This document shows positions 1 to 8,485 of a DNA stretch of 40,849 bases, piece by piece. The notes under the pieces are model-generated. The model saw only the letters and a program-made list of their open reading frames with translations, did no database searches and was not told where the DNA came from. This DNA is from Phycisphaerae bacterium (GTDB lineage Bacteria; Planctomycetota; Phycisphaerae; Phycisphaerales; UBA1924). A program made the translations under genes and the position numbers. Each line of letters starts with the position of its first letter. Position 1 is the stretch's first letter. The stretch is from the NCBI GenBank assembly GCA_030426395.1, contig JAUHYE010000020.1:1-40849 (forward strand). The letters run 5' to 3'.

Positions 1-985
1 CGGAGATGTGCACCAGGCCCTCGATGCCGTCCTCAAGACGCACGAAGGCGCCGTAGGACATGATGTTGACCACCTCGCCGCGGATGCGGCTGCCCACGGG
101 GTACTTGGCCTCGATGGCCTCCCACGGGCTGGGGTCCTTCTGCTTGAGGCCCAGGGCGATCTTCTCCTTCTGCATGTCGATGGAGAGGACCTTGACCTCG
201 ATCTCGTCGTCGACCTTGAGCATCTCGCTGGGGTGGTTCACCCGGCTCCAGCTCATGTCGGTGATGTGCAGCAGGCCGTCGATACCGCCCAGGTCGATGA
301 ACGCGCCGAAGTCGGCCAGGTTCTTGACCTGGCCCTTGACGATCTGGCCCTCGGCCAGCGTCTCGAGCAGGCGCTTCTTGGCGCTATCGCGCTCCTTCTC
401 GATCAGGCGGCGGCGGCTGATGACGATGTTGCGACGCTCGGTGTCGATCTTAAGCACCATCGCGCGGACCGAGCGGCCCACGAAGTCGCGCACGTCGTGC
501 GGGCGGCGCACGTCGACCTGGCTGGCCGGCAGGAACACCGGCACGCCGATGTCGACCAGCAGGCCGCCCTTGATCTGCTTGACGACCTTGCCCTCGACGA
601 TGTCGTCTTCCTTGGTGTTGTCGACGATGCGGTTCCAGGCGATCTGCCGATCGGCCTGACGCTTGGACACCTCGACCACGCCGCTCGAGCCCTCCAGGCT
701 CCGCAGCAGCACGTCGACGGTCTCGCCGATCTTGGGCTCCTCGTCGAACTCCTCGCGGGGCACGAGGCCCTCGCTCTTGAGCCCCACTTCCACCACCACG
801 TCGTCGCCGGCAAAGCCGATGACCTTGCCCTTGATGATCTTGCCGGGCTCGAGGTCGGCGATCTGGTTGTCCAGCAGGTTGTCCATGTCTCCGCTGGCGA
901 CGGCCTCGCCCAGCGCTTCACGGACCATCGCTTCGGCTTCGCTGTCTTCGAGGCCGAGCGATGCGATCAGGGTTTCATCCACCAT
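1..985 (-). CDS. rpsA: 30S ribosomal protein S1, 3' end cut by window edge
   Basis: S1 binds mRNA on the small ribosomal subunit and helps initiation on structured or weak-SD messages. The minus-strand frame opens at ATG 985 and stays open to the left edge, giving 328 residues without a stop. At least four S1/OB repeats are visible: about 45-108 and 127-192 (degenerate, ribosome-binding type), 222-291 (KNLADFGAFIDLGGIDGLLH) and one starting near 306 (NIMSYGAFVRLEDGIEGLVHIS). The last two carry the canonical GAF(I/V)xL...G(L/I)(L/V)H core, and the fourth is cut. The upstream sequence has only a weak purine stretch (GAGAG, more than 10 nt away), as is usual for rpsA. The gene is divergent from the glutamate dehydrogenase gene across about 640 bp. 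The family call is secure; the total length is unknown. Confidence 0.95.
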   Translation of the reverse strand, partial: MVDETLIASLGLEDSEAEAMVREALGEAVASGDMDNLLDNQIADLEPGKIIKGKVIGFAGDDVVVEVGLKSEGLVPREEFDEEPKIGETVDVLLRSLEGSSGVVEVSKRQADRQIAWNRIVDNTKEDDIVEGKVVKQIKGGLLVDIGVPVFLPASQVDVRRPHDVRDFVGRSVRAMVLKIDTERRNIVISRRRLIEKERDSAKKRLLETLAEGQIVKGQVKNLADFGAFIDLGGIDGLLHITDMSWSRVNHPSEMLKVDDEIEVKVLSIDMQKEKIALGLKQKDPSPWEAIEAKYPVGSRIRGEVVNIMSYGAFVRLEDGIEGLVHIS

Positions 986-1627
986 AAAGTTGTGTCTCTC
1001 GAATCGGTCGTGCTCGCTGGAGTCGGGGCCGCCGGGTTGCCCGATGCCAATCGACACGCCGCCGTGCCGGCTTGCCGCACCCCTCGGGCACGCCTCACAA
1101 GCCGACCCGCCCGAAGGCGGCTGAAAGTTCGTTCTTGGTTCCGGGGCGCCACCACAACGCCAAACGCACGAATCCGGACCGGCGGAACGGGAACTGGATA
1201 CTAGGCGCACCCCGCTTGGGGCGGACCCGCATTCCCGTTCGGCTCTCGGCAGGATGCCCGCCACAAATTCCGACCCGAGAACCCGCCCGTCCTCCGATAA
1301 TGCCGCCCGTTCGGAGCGCTTTTTCATTCCGTTCCTGCTAGCCTTAGGGCTCAACGCTGCGCGCGGAGAACCGGCCCCCGGGCAACGCCCACCGGCCGAT
1401 GGCGAGCGGTGGCTGGGACCCCGGCGATTTCGGGCCCGAACGGACCGATACCCAGGGTTGGGAGCACGAGGTTGCGGGCGAACGGATGGGCCGCTCGGTC
1501 GTAGGTTCGGACTCGTAGGCATGTGTACTGAGGGACCAGCCGCCCGGAGGGACTCCGGCGGCCGGTCGGGGTTGGCGGACCCTGCACCGGTGAGAACCGC
1601 CGCATCCAGCGTGAGGCATCCGTAGCA
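986..1627. promoter_or_regulatory. Divergent rpsA/gdhA intergenic region with structured leader
   Basis: This 642-bp gap holds no convincing gene. Open frames across it have unlike codon use and no family resemblance. It must contain the promoters for rpsA (minus) and gdhA (plus). The gdhA-proximal 280 nt are rich in hairpins. The best is 1535-1566, an ACC / GCCG / CCGGAG stem closed by a 3-nt GGA loop with one bulge and one mismatch. A second is GGCGG near 1574 with CCGCC near 1599, and a third pairs CGAAC near 1477 with GTTCG near 1504. None has a T-tract, so they are not terminators. A weak -10-like TAGTAT sits near 1200 on the minus strand without a good -35. I recognise no known riboswitch, RNase P, tmRNA or SRP core motif. 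Confidence 0.45.
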
Positions 1628-3016
1628 ATGACAACGATCGCGACGCAGAAGGGCTCGATGGAGGGACCCTCCCTCGACGGGGACGACCGCAACCCGGTGT
1701 TTGACGAGCTCGGGTTTCCCAAGGACCCCAACAACCTCTACACGCAGACGGTCGGCAGCATGCTGCACGCCGCCGACATGCTCGACCTCCAGCACCGCGT
1801 CAAGATCATCCTGGCCCAGCCCAAGAACGAGATCATGGTGCACTTCCCCGTCCGCCTCGACGACGGGCACCACCACCTCTTCAAGGGCTATCGCGTCCAG
1901 CACAACAATGCTTTGGGCCCCTTCAAGGGCGGCCTGCGCTTCCACCCCGACGTCCACCTGGACGACGTGAAGGCCCTGGCACTGCTCATGACCATGAAGT
2001 GCTCGCTGGCCCGCCTGCCCCTGGGCGGCGGCAAGGGCGGCGTGAAGGTCGACCCCCGCAAGCACAGCGTCGACGAGATGGAGCGCATCACCCGCCGCTT
2101 CACCAGCGCCATCATGAACGACATCGGCCCCGACTACGACATCCCTGCCCCTGACGTGGGCACCACGGCCCAGCACATGGCCTGGATCGCCGATACCTAT
2201 CAAATGTCAAACAGCAAGACCGCCTACGACGGCATGCGCGTCGTGACCGGCAAGCCCGTCGAGGTCGGCGGCTCGGTCGGCCGCGAGAAGGCCACCGGCC
2301 AGGGCGTCGCCGACGTGATGGCCGAGATCCTCCCCCAGATCAAGATCCCCATCGAGGGGCTCCGCTTCAGCATCCTGGGCTTCGGCAACGTGGGCTCGTG
2401 GGCCGCCCGCATCCTCCAGGACATGGGCGCCACCCTCATCGCCGTCATGGACCACTCCGGTGCGCTCCGCTGCGACACCGGCATCGATGCCCACGCCCTG
2501 AGCGAGTACAGCTACGAGCACTACGGCGTCGCCGGCTTCGAGAAGTCCAAGGCCGCCACCGAGAGCGGCAAGAACGGCAAGGGCTGCGACGCCGTCTCGA
2601 AGGAAGATTTCTACAGCACGCCCGTCGACGCGTTCATCCCCGCCGCCCTCGAGCAGATGATCGGCCCGCGCGAGGCCGAAATGCTCCAGTGCCGCGTGGT
2701 GGCCGAGGGCGCCAACGCCCCCTGTACCCCTGCGGCCGACCGCGTGCTGCAACGCCGCGGCATCGAGGTGCTGCCCGCCATCCTGTGCAACGCCGGCGGC
2801 GTGACGGTGTCGTACTTCGAGTGGGTCCAGAACAAGGCCTGCCAGATCTGGGACGTCGAGACCGTCGACCGCGAGCTCAACAAGGTCATGTGCATGTCGG
2901 CCCGCCGCACCCTGCTGGCCCGCCAGCGCTACGAGTGCGATATGCGTACCGCCGCCTACCTGGCCGCCCTCGACCACATCGGCAAGGTCTACAAGACCCG
3001 CGGCATCTTCCCGTAA
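1628..3016 (+). CDS. gdhA: Glutamate dehydrogenase (Glu/Leu/Phe/Val family)
   Basis: 462 residues, normal for a hexameric Glu/Leu/Phe/Val dehydrogenase. The reaction is reversible oxidative deamination of glutamate to 2-oxoglutarate with NAD(P). Visible features are the substrate site GPFKGGLRFH (98-106), the family signature LPLGGGKGGV (130-139) with active-site Lys136, PAPDVGTT (173-180) with the catalytic Asp176, and a Rossmann nucleotide loop GFGNVGSWA (251-259). It ends YKTRGIFP. ATG 1628 is used because homology begins soon after and a long leader precedes it; the SD is weak (GAGG about 12 nt upstream). It stands alone on the plus strand and is followed by a perfect intrinsic terminator. 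Coenzyme preference cannot be read securely; leucine or phenylalanine dehydrogenase is less likely at this length. Confidence 0.93.
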   Translation: MTTIATQKGSMEGPSLDGDDRNPVFDELGFPKDPNNLYTQTVGSMLHAADMLDLQHRVKIILAQPKNEIMVHFPVRLDDGHHHLFKGYRVQHNNALGPFKGGLRFHPDVHLDDVKALALLMTMKCSLARLPLGGGKGGVKVDPRKHSVDEMERITRRFTSAIMNDIGPDYDIPAPDVGTTAQHMAWIADTYQMSNSKTAYDGMRVVTGKPVEVGGSVGREKATGQGVADVMAEILPQIKIPIEGLRFSILGFGNVGSWAARILQDMGATLIAVMDHSGALRCDTGIDAHALSEYSYEHYGVAGFEKSKAATESGKNGKGCDAVSKEDFYSTPVDAFIPAALEQMIGPREAEMLQCRVVAEGANAPCTPAADRVLQRRGIEVLPAILCNAGGVTVSYFEWVQNKACQIWDVETVDRELNKVMCMSARRTLLARQRYECDMRTAAYLAALDHIGKVYKTRGIFP

Positions 3017-3045
3017 GCTGATTGATCAATTCGTGATCGAATCAC

Positions 3046-3071
3046 ACCGCGTGCATCAGCACGCGGTTTTT
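3046..3071 (+). terminator. Intrinsic terminator of gdhA
   Basis: A perfect 9-bp stem, ACCGCGTGC (3046-3054) with GCACGCGGT (3059-3067), and an ATCA loop, followed by TTTTT and CG. It lies 30 nt after the gdhA stop. On the other strand the stem lacks a following T-run, so it acts mainly on plus-strand transcripts. Confidence 0.9.
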
Positions 3072-3075
3072 CGTT

Positions 3076-3711
3076 TCATAGAACATCGATGAGTGCCGAC
3101 CGGACCTGCGCGATCGTGTCGCCATAGTGATCGATGAGAACCGCTTGCCATCCAAGCCTTTCCGCGGCTTGGACGTTTGCCGGTAGGTCATCGAAGAACG
3201 CGACCTGCTCGCCCGAGCATCCGCTCGCGGACTCCAGCGCCCGATAGAACCTGGGATCGGGTTTGGCCACGCCGTGCACGTGGCTGACGAGTTGGTGCTC
3301 CAAGGCAGCCGCGGCGGCGAACTCCGAACGCCGGAGCCAGTGCCGGTGGTTGGTATTGCTGAGCAGGGCACTGGCCACACGGCCGTGCCCGGCCAGCTCT
3401 TGAGCCAGCTCGAGCGCGCCGTCGTATTCGGCGATGAGATAGGCGTCGTGCAAACGTCTGATGTCGGATGCGGCATACCCTGGCGACCCGTCAGCCACAC
3501 AATCAAAGTACGTGTCGCACGAGAGCGCGCCGCACTGGTACGCGCAGCTGAGTCCATGCCGAGTATCACGCTCCGACTCATCGACGGGCGTCTTCGGTAG
3601 CGGCAGCCCGGCTCTCGCACAAGCTTCCTCCCAGCTGCGGCAGATGCGCAGCAGCACGCCCCCCCAGTCCAGGCACACAACCCGCACCTGATCTGGCCGC
3701 GGCAGGCTCAA
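3076..3711 (-). CDS. HAD-superfamily hydrolase (YihX-like subfamily IA)
   Basis: A 211-residue HAD phosphatase-type protein. Motif I is CLDWGGVLL near the N-terminus. The first Asp (nucleophile) is present, but the usual second Asp at +2 is Gly, as in YihX-type DxGG/N proteins. Motif II is LLSNTNHRHW, motif III Lys is in GVAKPDPRFYRAL, and motif IV is FFDDLPANV. An alpha-helical cap lies between motifs I and II. The start is uncertain: no ATG lies in front of motif I. A TTG at 3711 overlaps the truD stop (TTGA) and suggests coupling; GTG 3687 (203 residues) is the alternative. The 3' end reaches almost into the gdhA terminator. The substrate is unknown, probably a small phosphorylated metabolite. 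Confidence 0.82.
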   Translation of the reverse strand: MSLPRPDQVRVVCLDWGGVLLRICRSWEEACARAGLPLPKTPVDESERDTRHGLSCAYQCGALSCDTYFDCVADGSPGYAASDIRRLHDAYLIAEYDGALELAQELAGHGRVASALLSNTNHRHWLRRSEFAAAAALEHQLVSHVHGVAKPDPRFYRALESASGCSGEQVAFFDDLPANVQAAERLGWQAVLIDHYGDTIAQVRSALIDVL

Positions 3712-4988
3712 GACTGCGGCTCGCGATCGGGCTTCATCACCTCGGCGAGCGCCTCCGTCGCGTAGCTGCCCTTGGGCAGTTCGAACCCACACCGCACGTA
3801 CGTGCCGTGCGCGTCGGCGCCACCCTCGACCTGCGGATACCGGAGTGGCACGCGCAGCGGCCTCCGATCGCCGTCCATCGCGCCGCGGTTCCGCTTCGCG
3901 TACCGCTCCAGATCTTCGAGCGTGACGCCGAAGCGTTCGAGCACGGCGTTCTCGACCTCGACGGTCCGCCCCTTGGCCCATCGCATTGAGGGACCCCACA
4001 TCGGCCCGGTCGGGCTCACCTCGAGCTTCGCCAGCCGCTCGGCCATCTCGTCCGACGCCGCCTCTTCCGCACTCACGACGAAGGTCGTGCGCGTCGAGCC
4101 GTGGACGACCGCGACGTCGCCTTCCATGAGCGTGTCGAGCGTGCCGGCGAGCATGCGCTCCCGGAGCACCTCATTGAACATCGCGCTCTGGAGCGCGCTG
4201 ACCATGAAGCCCGTCTCGGTGCGCCCGAGCCTGCGGATGGCCCGCTTGGCAGCCTCGCCATGCACCATCGCATCGAGCACACGCCGCTCGCCCTGAGCCG
4301 ACAAGGGCGTCAGCCGCAACGCTTCGGCGAAATCGCCCTGTGCATAGGCAACGCGTGCGTCATCACTCTGCCCATCGGGCATTGGTCCCAGCAACAGGTC
4401 GCAGGCCTCCTGCGCATCACCCCGCACGAGCGCGCGGCCGATCAGGTGATTATTGCTCCAGTGCCCGAAGCGTTGCTCGCCCACCCAGTTGGCCATCCCT
4501 TTGGCGGCGAGGATGCCAAGCGTCTTGTGCGCGTGCAGCACGCTCTGTGGGTTCACCTGCCGCACGCGGATCGAGAACCCATTGCCCGCCAGGTGCCCGC
4601 GACGCATCTTGCGGTCGTGCAGGTCGGCCCACAAAATGGTCACCCGATCGTCCTGCAGGCTCGGGAAGTCCTCGGGCTTCTTGCCGGGCACGTGCACGGT
4701 GACGTGCTGCCGCGTGATGGCCAGCTTGTCCTTGAGCCCGGCGTAGCCGATGTCGCCCTCGTGCACGCCGAAGTGCCGCGCAAGCAGGCCGACCATGTAC
4801 GACGACGAAAGCCCCCGCTTCTCGACGAACAGCATCAGGTGCTCGCCCTCGCCGCTCGGCTGGTAGAGCGGCAGCTCGTCGACGAGGAAGTCCTCCTCGC
4901 GCTGCTTGAGCACGCCACCGATGCCCGGCACGCCCTCGCTGCGGTACGGCCTGTTCTGAGTTGCTGCGGCGGACGTTGCGTCAGACAT
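3708..4988 (-). CDS. truD: tRNA pseudouridine(13) synthase TruD
   Basis: TruD converts U13 in the D arm of tRNA-Glu to pseudouridine. The 426-residue frame has the family's catalytic block GYAGLKDKLAITRQ at 81-94 with the nucleophilic Asp87. Also visible are the N-terminal motif EEDFLVDELPLY (31-42), the Phe/Asn-rich NGFSIRVRQV core and the TRUD-insertion region with NWVGEQRFGH (RFG motif). Length is slightly above E. coli TruD (about 349), from a longer C-terminal half ending in RVPLRYPQVEGG and a cysteine-containing tail. It starts at ATG 4988, overlapping the stop of the upstream nuclease gene by one base (TGATG), and its own stop overlaps the HAD start. The three minus-strand genes are therefore very likely one operon. 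Confidence 0.95.
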   Translation of the reverse strand: MSDATSAAATQNRPYRSEGVPGIGGVLKQREEDFLVDELPLYQPSGEGEHLMLFVEKRGLSSSYMVGLLARHFGVHEGDIGYAGLKDKLAITRQHVTVHVPGKKPEDFPSLQDDRVTILWADLHDRKMRRGHLAGNGFSIRVRQVNPQSVLHAHKTLGILAAKGMANWVGEQRFGHWSNNHLIGRALVRGDAQEACDLLLGPMPDGQSDDARVAYAQGDFAEALRLTPLSAQGERRVLDAMVHGEAAKRAIRRLGRTETGFMVSALQSAMFNEVLRERMLAGTLDTLMEGDVAVVHGSTRTTFVVSAEEAASDEMAERLAKLEVSPTGPMWGPSMRWAKGRTVEVENAVLERFGVTLEDLERYAKRNRGAMDGDRRPLRVPLRYPQVEGGADAHGTYVRCGFELPKGSYATEALAEVMKPDREPQS

Positions 4989-5473
4989 CAGAAGGGCGGC
5001 CCTTCATCCTCGTCGTCGTCCAGGTCTTCCTCGAACTGGCTCTCCAGCGGGTTCTCACTGGTCGCCTGCGCCAGCACGTGCTCGGCAACGTAGATCGGGA
5101 CGCTCAGGCCGACCCCCAGCGCGATCGCATCGCTGGGCCGAGCGTCGACCTCGACGATCTCTCCATCCCCATCACGCAGCTTGAGCACGGCGTAGAAGGT
5201 CGACTCGGCCAGATCGGTGATCGACACCGACTCGAGCGACGCGTTCAGGCTGTCCATGATGTTGGCCAGCAGGTCGTGGGTCTGCGGCCGCTTCACGGGC
5301 ACGCCGCTCAGCCGCCGCTCGATGGCCTGGGCCTCGGGCAGCCCGATGACGATGGGGAAGGTCCGCAACTCGTGCTCGGGCGTGCCGTTGTCGGACACTT
5401 CCCGCAACTCGATGACCTGGTAGTCGGTCAATTCGCGGATCAGGATGCGCGACAACTCCATCCGAATCGCCAT
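4988..5473 (-). CDS. Bifunctional nuclease family protein (DUF151)
   Basis: About 161 residues of the BFN/DUF151 family, whose plant and bacterial members are reported to have DNase/RNase activity. Family features are the opening MELSRILIRELTDYQVIELRE-like strand, PIVIGLPEAQAI, RPQTHDLLANIMDSL, and the conserved block VDARPSDAIALGVGLSVPIYV. The C-terminus is an acidic tail (EEDLDDDEDEGPPF). The start is decided by the ribosome site: AAGGGAGG abuts an ATG at 5479 with no spacing, but lies 6 nt before the next in-frame ATG at 5473, so 5473 is chosen. It heads the truD/HAD operon and is divergent from exbD with a gap of about 108 bp. The cellular role is unclear. Confidence 0.88.
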   Translation of the reverse strand: MAIRMELSRILIRELTDYQVIELREVSDNGTPEHELRTFPIVIGLPEAQAIERRLSGVPVKRPQTHDLLANIMDSLNASLESVSITDLAESTFYAVLKLRDGDGEIVEVDARPSDAIALGVGLSVPIYVAEHVLAQATSENPLESQFEEDLDDDEDEGPPF

Positions 5474-5581
5474 CGCCATCCTCCCTTACCGGCCGGCACC
5501 ATCGCCAAGGCTCATCCCAGGATCGAAGGCCCGCCACGCCGGGGCGTCAACGCGCGGGCGGGGTCCCTCTACCATCCGCCC

Positions 5582-6067
5582 GTGCTGAAGGTCAGGCGCA
5601 CCAGCCAGGAGCCCCGCGTCGAGATGGCCCCGCTCATCGACGTGGTGTTCCTGCTGCTCACCTTCTTCGTGTTCTCCCTCGTGCTGCTCACCCGCGTAAG
5701 CGTGATGGACCTTGACCTGCCCACCCTGGGCTCGGGCGGCCAGAGCGAGGCCCCCGAAGCCATCATCGTGGCCGTCGATAACGAGGGCATGGTCTTCGTC
5801 GACGGCCAGCCCGTGGGCCAGGCCGCGACGGCAGGCGAGCCGCTGTCGGAAACCACGCGCACCGCCCTGCTGGCGGCGATCACAGGCGCCATCGATCCAG
5901 AAACCGGCGACTCACCGCCCACCATCCGCCTCGAGGTCGATGAGAAGGGCGTCTCGGGTGCCCTATTGCGGGTGCTCGACGCCTTGCGGACCCAGGGCTA
6001 CGAGGCGGTGGAACTGGTTGGCAAGCCCTCTGAGACAGGTGGAGCCACCCCGGCGGGCGATCCCTGA
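5582..6067 (+). CDS. ExbD/TolR family biopolymer transport protein
   Basis: A 161-residue single-pass inner-membrane protein of proton-driven energy-coupling complexes (ExbB-ExbD-TonB or TolQ-TolR-TolA). The N-terminus has the signature MAPLIDVVFLLLTFFVFSL (15-33) with the membrane Asp20 that carries protons. The periplasmic domain follows (IIVAVDNEGMVFVDGQ..., VSGALLRVLDALRTQGYEAVELV). The start is GTG 5582; no ATG occurs before the conserved helix and the longer open frame upstream is antisense to the nuclease gene. The TonB-like gene follows after 28 bp. No ExbB/TolQ partner is adjacent, which is unusual. Confidence 0.88.
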   Translation: MLKVRRTSQEPRVEMAPLIDVVFLLLTFFVFSLVLLTRVSVMDLDLPTLGSGGQSEAPEAIIVAVDNEGMVFVDGQPVGQAATAGEPLSETTRTALLAAITGAIDPETGDSPPTIRLEVDEKGVSGALLRVLDALRTQGYEAVELVGKPSETGGATPAGDP

Positions 6068-6095
6068 GCCCCGCCGGCTCGTAGCATCCCCCGCC

Positions 6096-6983
6096 ATGGC
6101 CGGCACCCAGCCATCCCGAGCCAGCACCATCGCCCGCTGGGCCATCGCCGTGCCCGCGAGCGTGGTTGTGCATGTGCTCGTGGCCCTGGCGCTACTGCGG
6201 GGCGGGGTCGATCCGGCCAGCATCGCCGACGCGGCCGAGCGGTCGACCCCGCTGGAGATCCCCATCAAGCTGGGGATCGAGAAGAGTGAGGCCGTCACGC
6301 CAAACTGGCTGGGCTTCGAGGTGCCCACGCCCCACGTCGCGGCCCCTTCGACGGTGACCCAGAGCGAACTGACCCGCGCCGTGGGCGACCAGCGCGACAA
6401 CCTGGCCCGCGCCTTCGCCGCCCAGGTGCAAGCGGCAACAACACAGACGCTCAGCGACGCGCGGACGATGCTCGAGGCCTTCCGAGCCGAACTCGCCCGC
6501 GCCCAGGCCGAGGCCGCCAGCGAGGCCAAGCCCGAGCCCACCCCCGCCGCCGAAACCCCACCGCAGCCCACGACCGAGCCCGCCACCGAGCCCAAGCCGG
6601 CCGAGGACGACGAGCAGGACGGCAGCCCGGGCAAGCAAGACACCCGTGCTGCCGACGCGGTGAGCCTGCCCACCGAGGTCCGCCGATCCGAATTGGGCAA
6701 CGTCGTCGCGGGTGAGGGGCTGAAGATCAACACCAGCCGCATCCACCTGACCGACCTCCAGCGATCCATGGGCCGCCCGCCGAGCCCCCTGGTCGAGATT
6801 TTTTTCGACCACACGGGCCGTGTTCATCGCGCGCGCATCCCCGAAGGCCGCGGCTCGGGGCGCTCGGACATCGACCAGGCCCTGATCAACGCCATCTACG
6901 AATGGACGGCTGAGGGTGACAAGATCAAAGCACTGAAAGAGGGCGACCCGCCGCTGCTCGTCCGCATGAGGATCATGTTCTGA
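6096..6983 (+). CDS. TonB-like energy transducer
   Basis: 295 residues with TonB architecture: a cytoplasmic stub, one membrane helix (about 13-34), a helical/Ala-rich segment (95-142), a Pro/Glu/Thr/Lys-rich spacer (144-180) and a C-terminal alpha/beta domain (about 215-295) reading LVEIFFDHTGRVHRARIPEG...IDQALINAIYEW...LLVRMRIMF, like TonB/TolA C-terminal domains. Within the helix S22-x3-H26 matches the Ser/His pair that is essential in TonB. It couples the proton gradient to outer-membrane transport together with ExbB/ExbD. ATG 6096 is chosen because the helix starts 12 residues later; the longer open frame overlaps exbD. Its stop overlaps the next ATG (TGATG). TolA is the alternative identity. 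Confidence 0.8.
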   Translation: MAGTQPSRASTIARWAIAVPASVVVHVLVALALLRGGVDPASIADAAERSTPLEIPIKLGIEKSEAVTPNWLGFEVPTPHVAAPSTVTQSELTRAVGDQRDNLARAFAAQVQAATTQTLSDARTMLEAFRAELARAQAEAASEAKPEPTPAAETPPQPTTEPATEPKPAEDDEQDGSPGKQDTRAADAVSLPTEVRRSELGNVVAGEGLKINTSRIHLTDLQRSMGRPPSPLVEIFFDHTGRVHRARIPEGRGSGRSDIDQALINAIYEWTAEGDKIKALKEGDPPLLVRMRIMF

Positions 6984-7291
6984 TGAACTGGTTGCCTGTT
7001 GTTTTTGGTCTTATGTTCGCTCAGGACGGCCCCATCCCGCCCAAGCGCGTCGACCCAACGCCCATGCCGGTGCCGACGTCGACCGAGCCTGTGCAGCCAA
7101 CCGACGGGCGAGAGGTCGACGAGCAGGAGCAACGGACGATGCCGCGCCTCTATCAGCAGCAGCCGCAACAAGAGCCCCAACGCACCGCCGCGCGGCGGCC
7201 CCCCGCCCCTGCGTCGATCTTCACAGATGATGAATACCGGTGTGCGCGGGTACGGGTGCTCCTGTTCCGCGCATTGGACGGGCGCGTGTGA
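6983..7291 (+). CDS. Small Pro/Gln-rich exported protein, unknown
   Basis: A 102-residue frame whose ATG overlaps the stop of the TonB-like gene (TGATG), suggesting coupled translation. The N-terminus is a short hydrophobic segment (MNWLPVVFGLMFA) followed by QDG, a plausible signal peptide. The rest is low-complexity: Pro-rich (PIPPKRVDPTPMPVP), Gln-rich (YQQQPQQEPQ), then a basic C-terminus. No family is recognised. Spacing and codon use fit a real third member of the ExbD/TonB-like operon, perhaps a periplasmic linker. The low complexity leaves open that it is not a functional protein. Confidence 0.5.
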   Translation: MNWLPVVFGLMFAQDGPIPPKRVDPTPMPVPTSTEPVQPTDGREVDEQEQRTMPRLYQQQPQQEPQRTAARRPPAPASIFTDDEYRCARVRVLLFRALDGRV

Positions 7292-7305
7292 GCCCGCATC
7301 CAACG

Positions 7306-7333
7306 AAAAAGCCCCTCGCATCGACGAGGGGCT
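7306..7333 (-). terminator. Intrinsic terminator of infC
   Basis: On the minus strand AGCCCCTCG (7333-7325) pairs perfectly with CGAGGGGCT (7318-7310) around a 6-nt loop, and TTTTT follows directly. It lies just downstream of the infC stop and also sits behind the converging small plus-strand gene, although the T-run serves the minus strand. Confidence 0.9.
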
Positions 7334-7355
7334 CGTACTTCGCAATAAGAAGCAA

Positions 7356-8123
<768 letters not shown>

Positions 8124-8130
8124 GGGTGTT

Positions 8131-8138
8131 CTCCTTCT
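8131..8138 (-). promoter_or_regulatory. Strong SD of infC that decides the ATC start
   Basis: Minus-strand AGAAGGAG (8138-8131) sits exactly 7 nt before ATC 8123-8121. No ATG, GTG or TTG lies at a usable distance from it in the infC frame; the next candidate (GTG 8087) is more than 40 nt away. This supports initiation at a non-canonical codon. Confidence 0.75.
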
Positions 8139-8389
8139 GGGGTTGCCAGCGTCACGCCGGCCGATTGCTCACGCCGGCTCTTGCCGGCAACGACAGTTCA
8201 TGCTTGCCGCCCACGCCACGCTGGCGCGGGTCGGCACAATGCTCAAAGCAGGGTTTCACCCCCACCACGGCTCCTGGCAACCGGGACAAGTCCCAAACCA
8301 GACATCGGTTCACGGCCAAGGCCGCTCGATTCGGGCGGCGATGCGTGTGCCACGGGTCAAAGAATAACAGATCCTCGACCCTCGAGCAA
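8139..8389 (-). promoter_or_regulatory. infC promoter and leader
   Basis: A sigma70-like promoter can be read on the minus strand: TTGCTC (8389-8384), a 17-bp spacer, TATTCT (8366-8361). It would give a leader of about 230 nt before infC. Close to the SD the leader carries three copies of the self-complementary hexamer GCCGGC (8183-8188, 8173-8178, 8156-8161). These can form mutually exclusive hairpins, the first two with a 4-nt loop. The remaining bases to the kinase stop (8390-8485) show nothing I recognise. The promoter match is only moderate. Confidence 0.4.
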
Positions 8390-8485
8390 GCCTATTTTGC
8401 CGTGTGCTCGCCCCACAAAACACAAACGCCGCCAAGGAATTGCATATTCCGATAGTGCGTATATCTGCCCAAACGTCGGGCACTG

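Noticed and set aside
8..1204. 398-codon plus-strand frame across the rpsA region
   Set aside because: It is antisense to the clearly conserved S1 domains and has a His/Asp/Leu-rich composition typical of a reverse-complement shadow in GC-rich DNA.
1495..1515. tRNA-like T-loop GGTTCGGACTC
   Set aside because: The T-loop consensus is broken (G instead of A after GTTCG) and no acceptor stem, D-arm or anticodon arm surrounds it.
1340..1627. Known structured RNA (RNase P, tmRNA, SRP or glutamine riboswitch) before gdhA
   Set aside because: I looked for the conserved core strings of each and found none; it is therefore listed only as an unidentified structured leader.
1254..1734. Open frames on both strands in the gdhA leader
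   Set aside because: No recognisable family, no SD, Arg/Pro-rich translation, and one frame runs antisense into gdhA. The stretch looks structured rather than coding.
4961..5581. N-terminal extension of ExbD upstream of GTG 5582
   Set aside because: It is antisense to the nuclease gene and the ExbD family starts just before its membrane helix.
8139..8455. Small plus-strand ORFs (81-109 codons) between infC and the kinase gene
   Set aside because: Low-complexity translations without SD or family resemblance; the interval is better explained as the infC leader and promoter.
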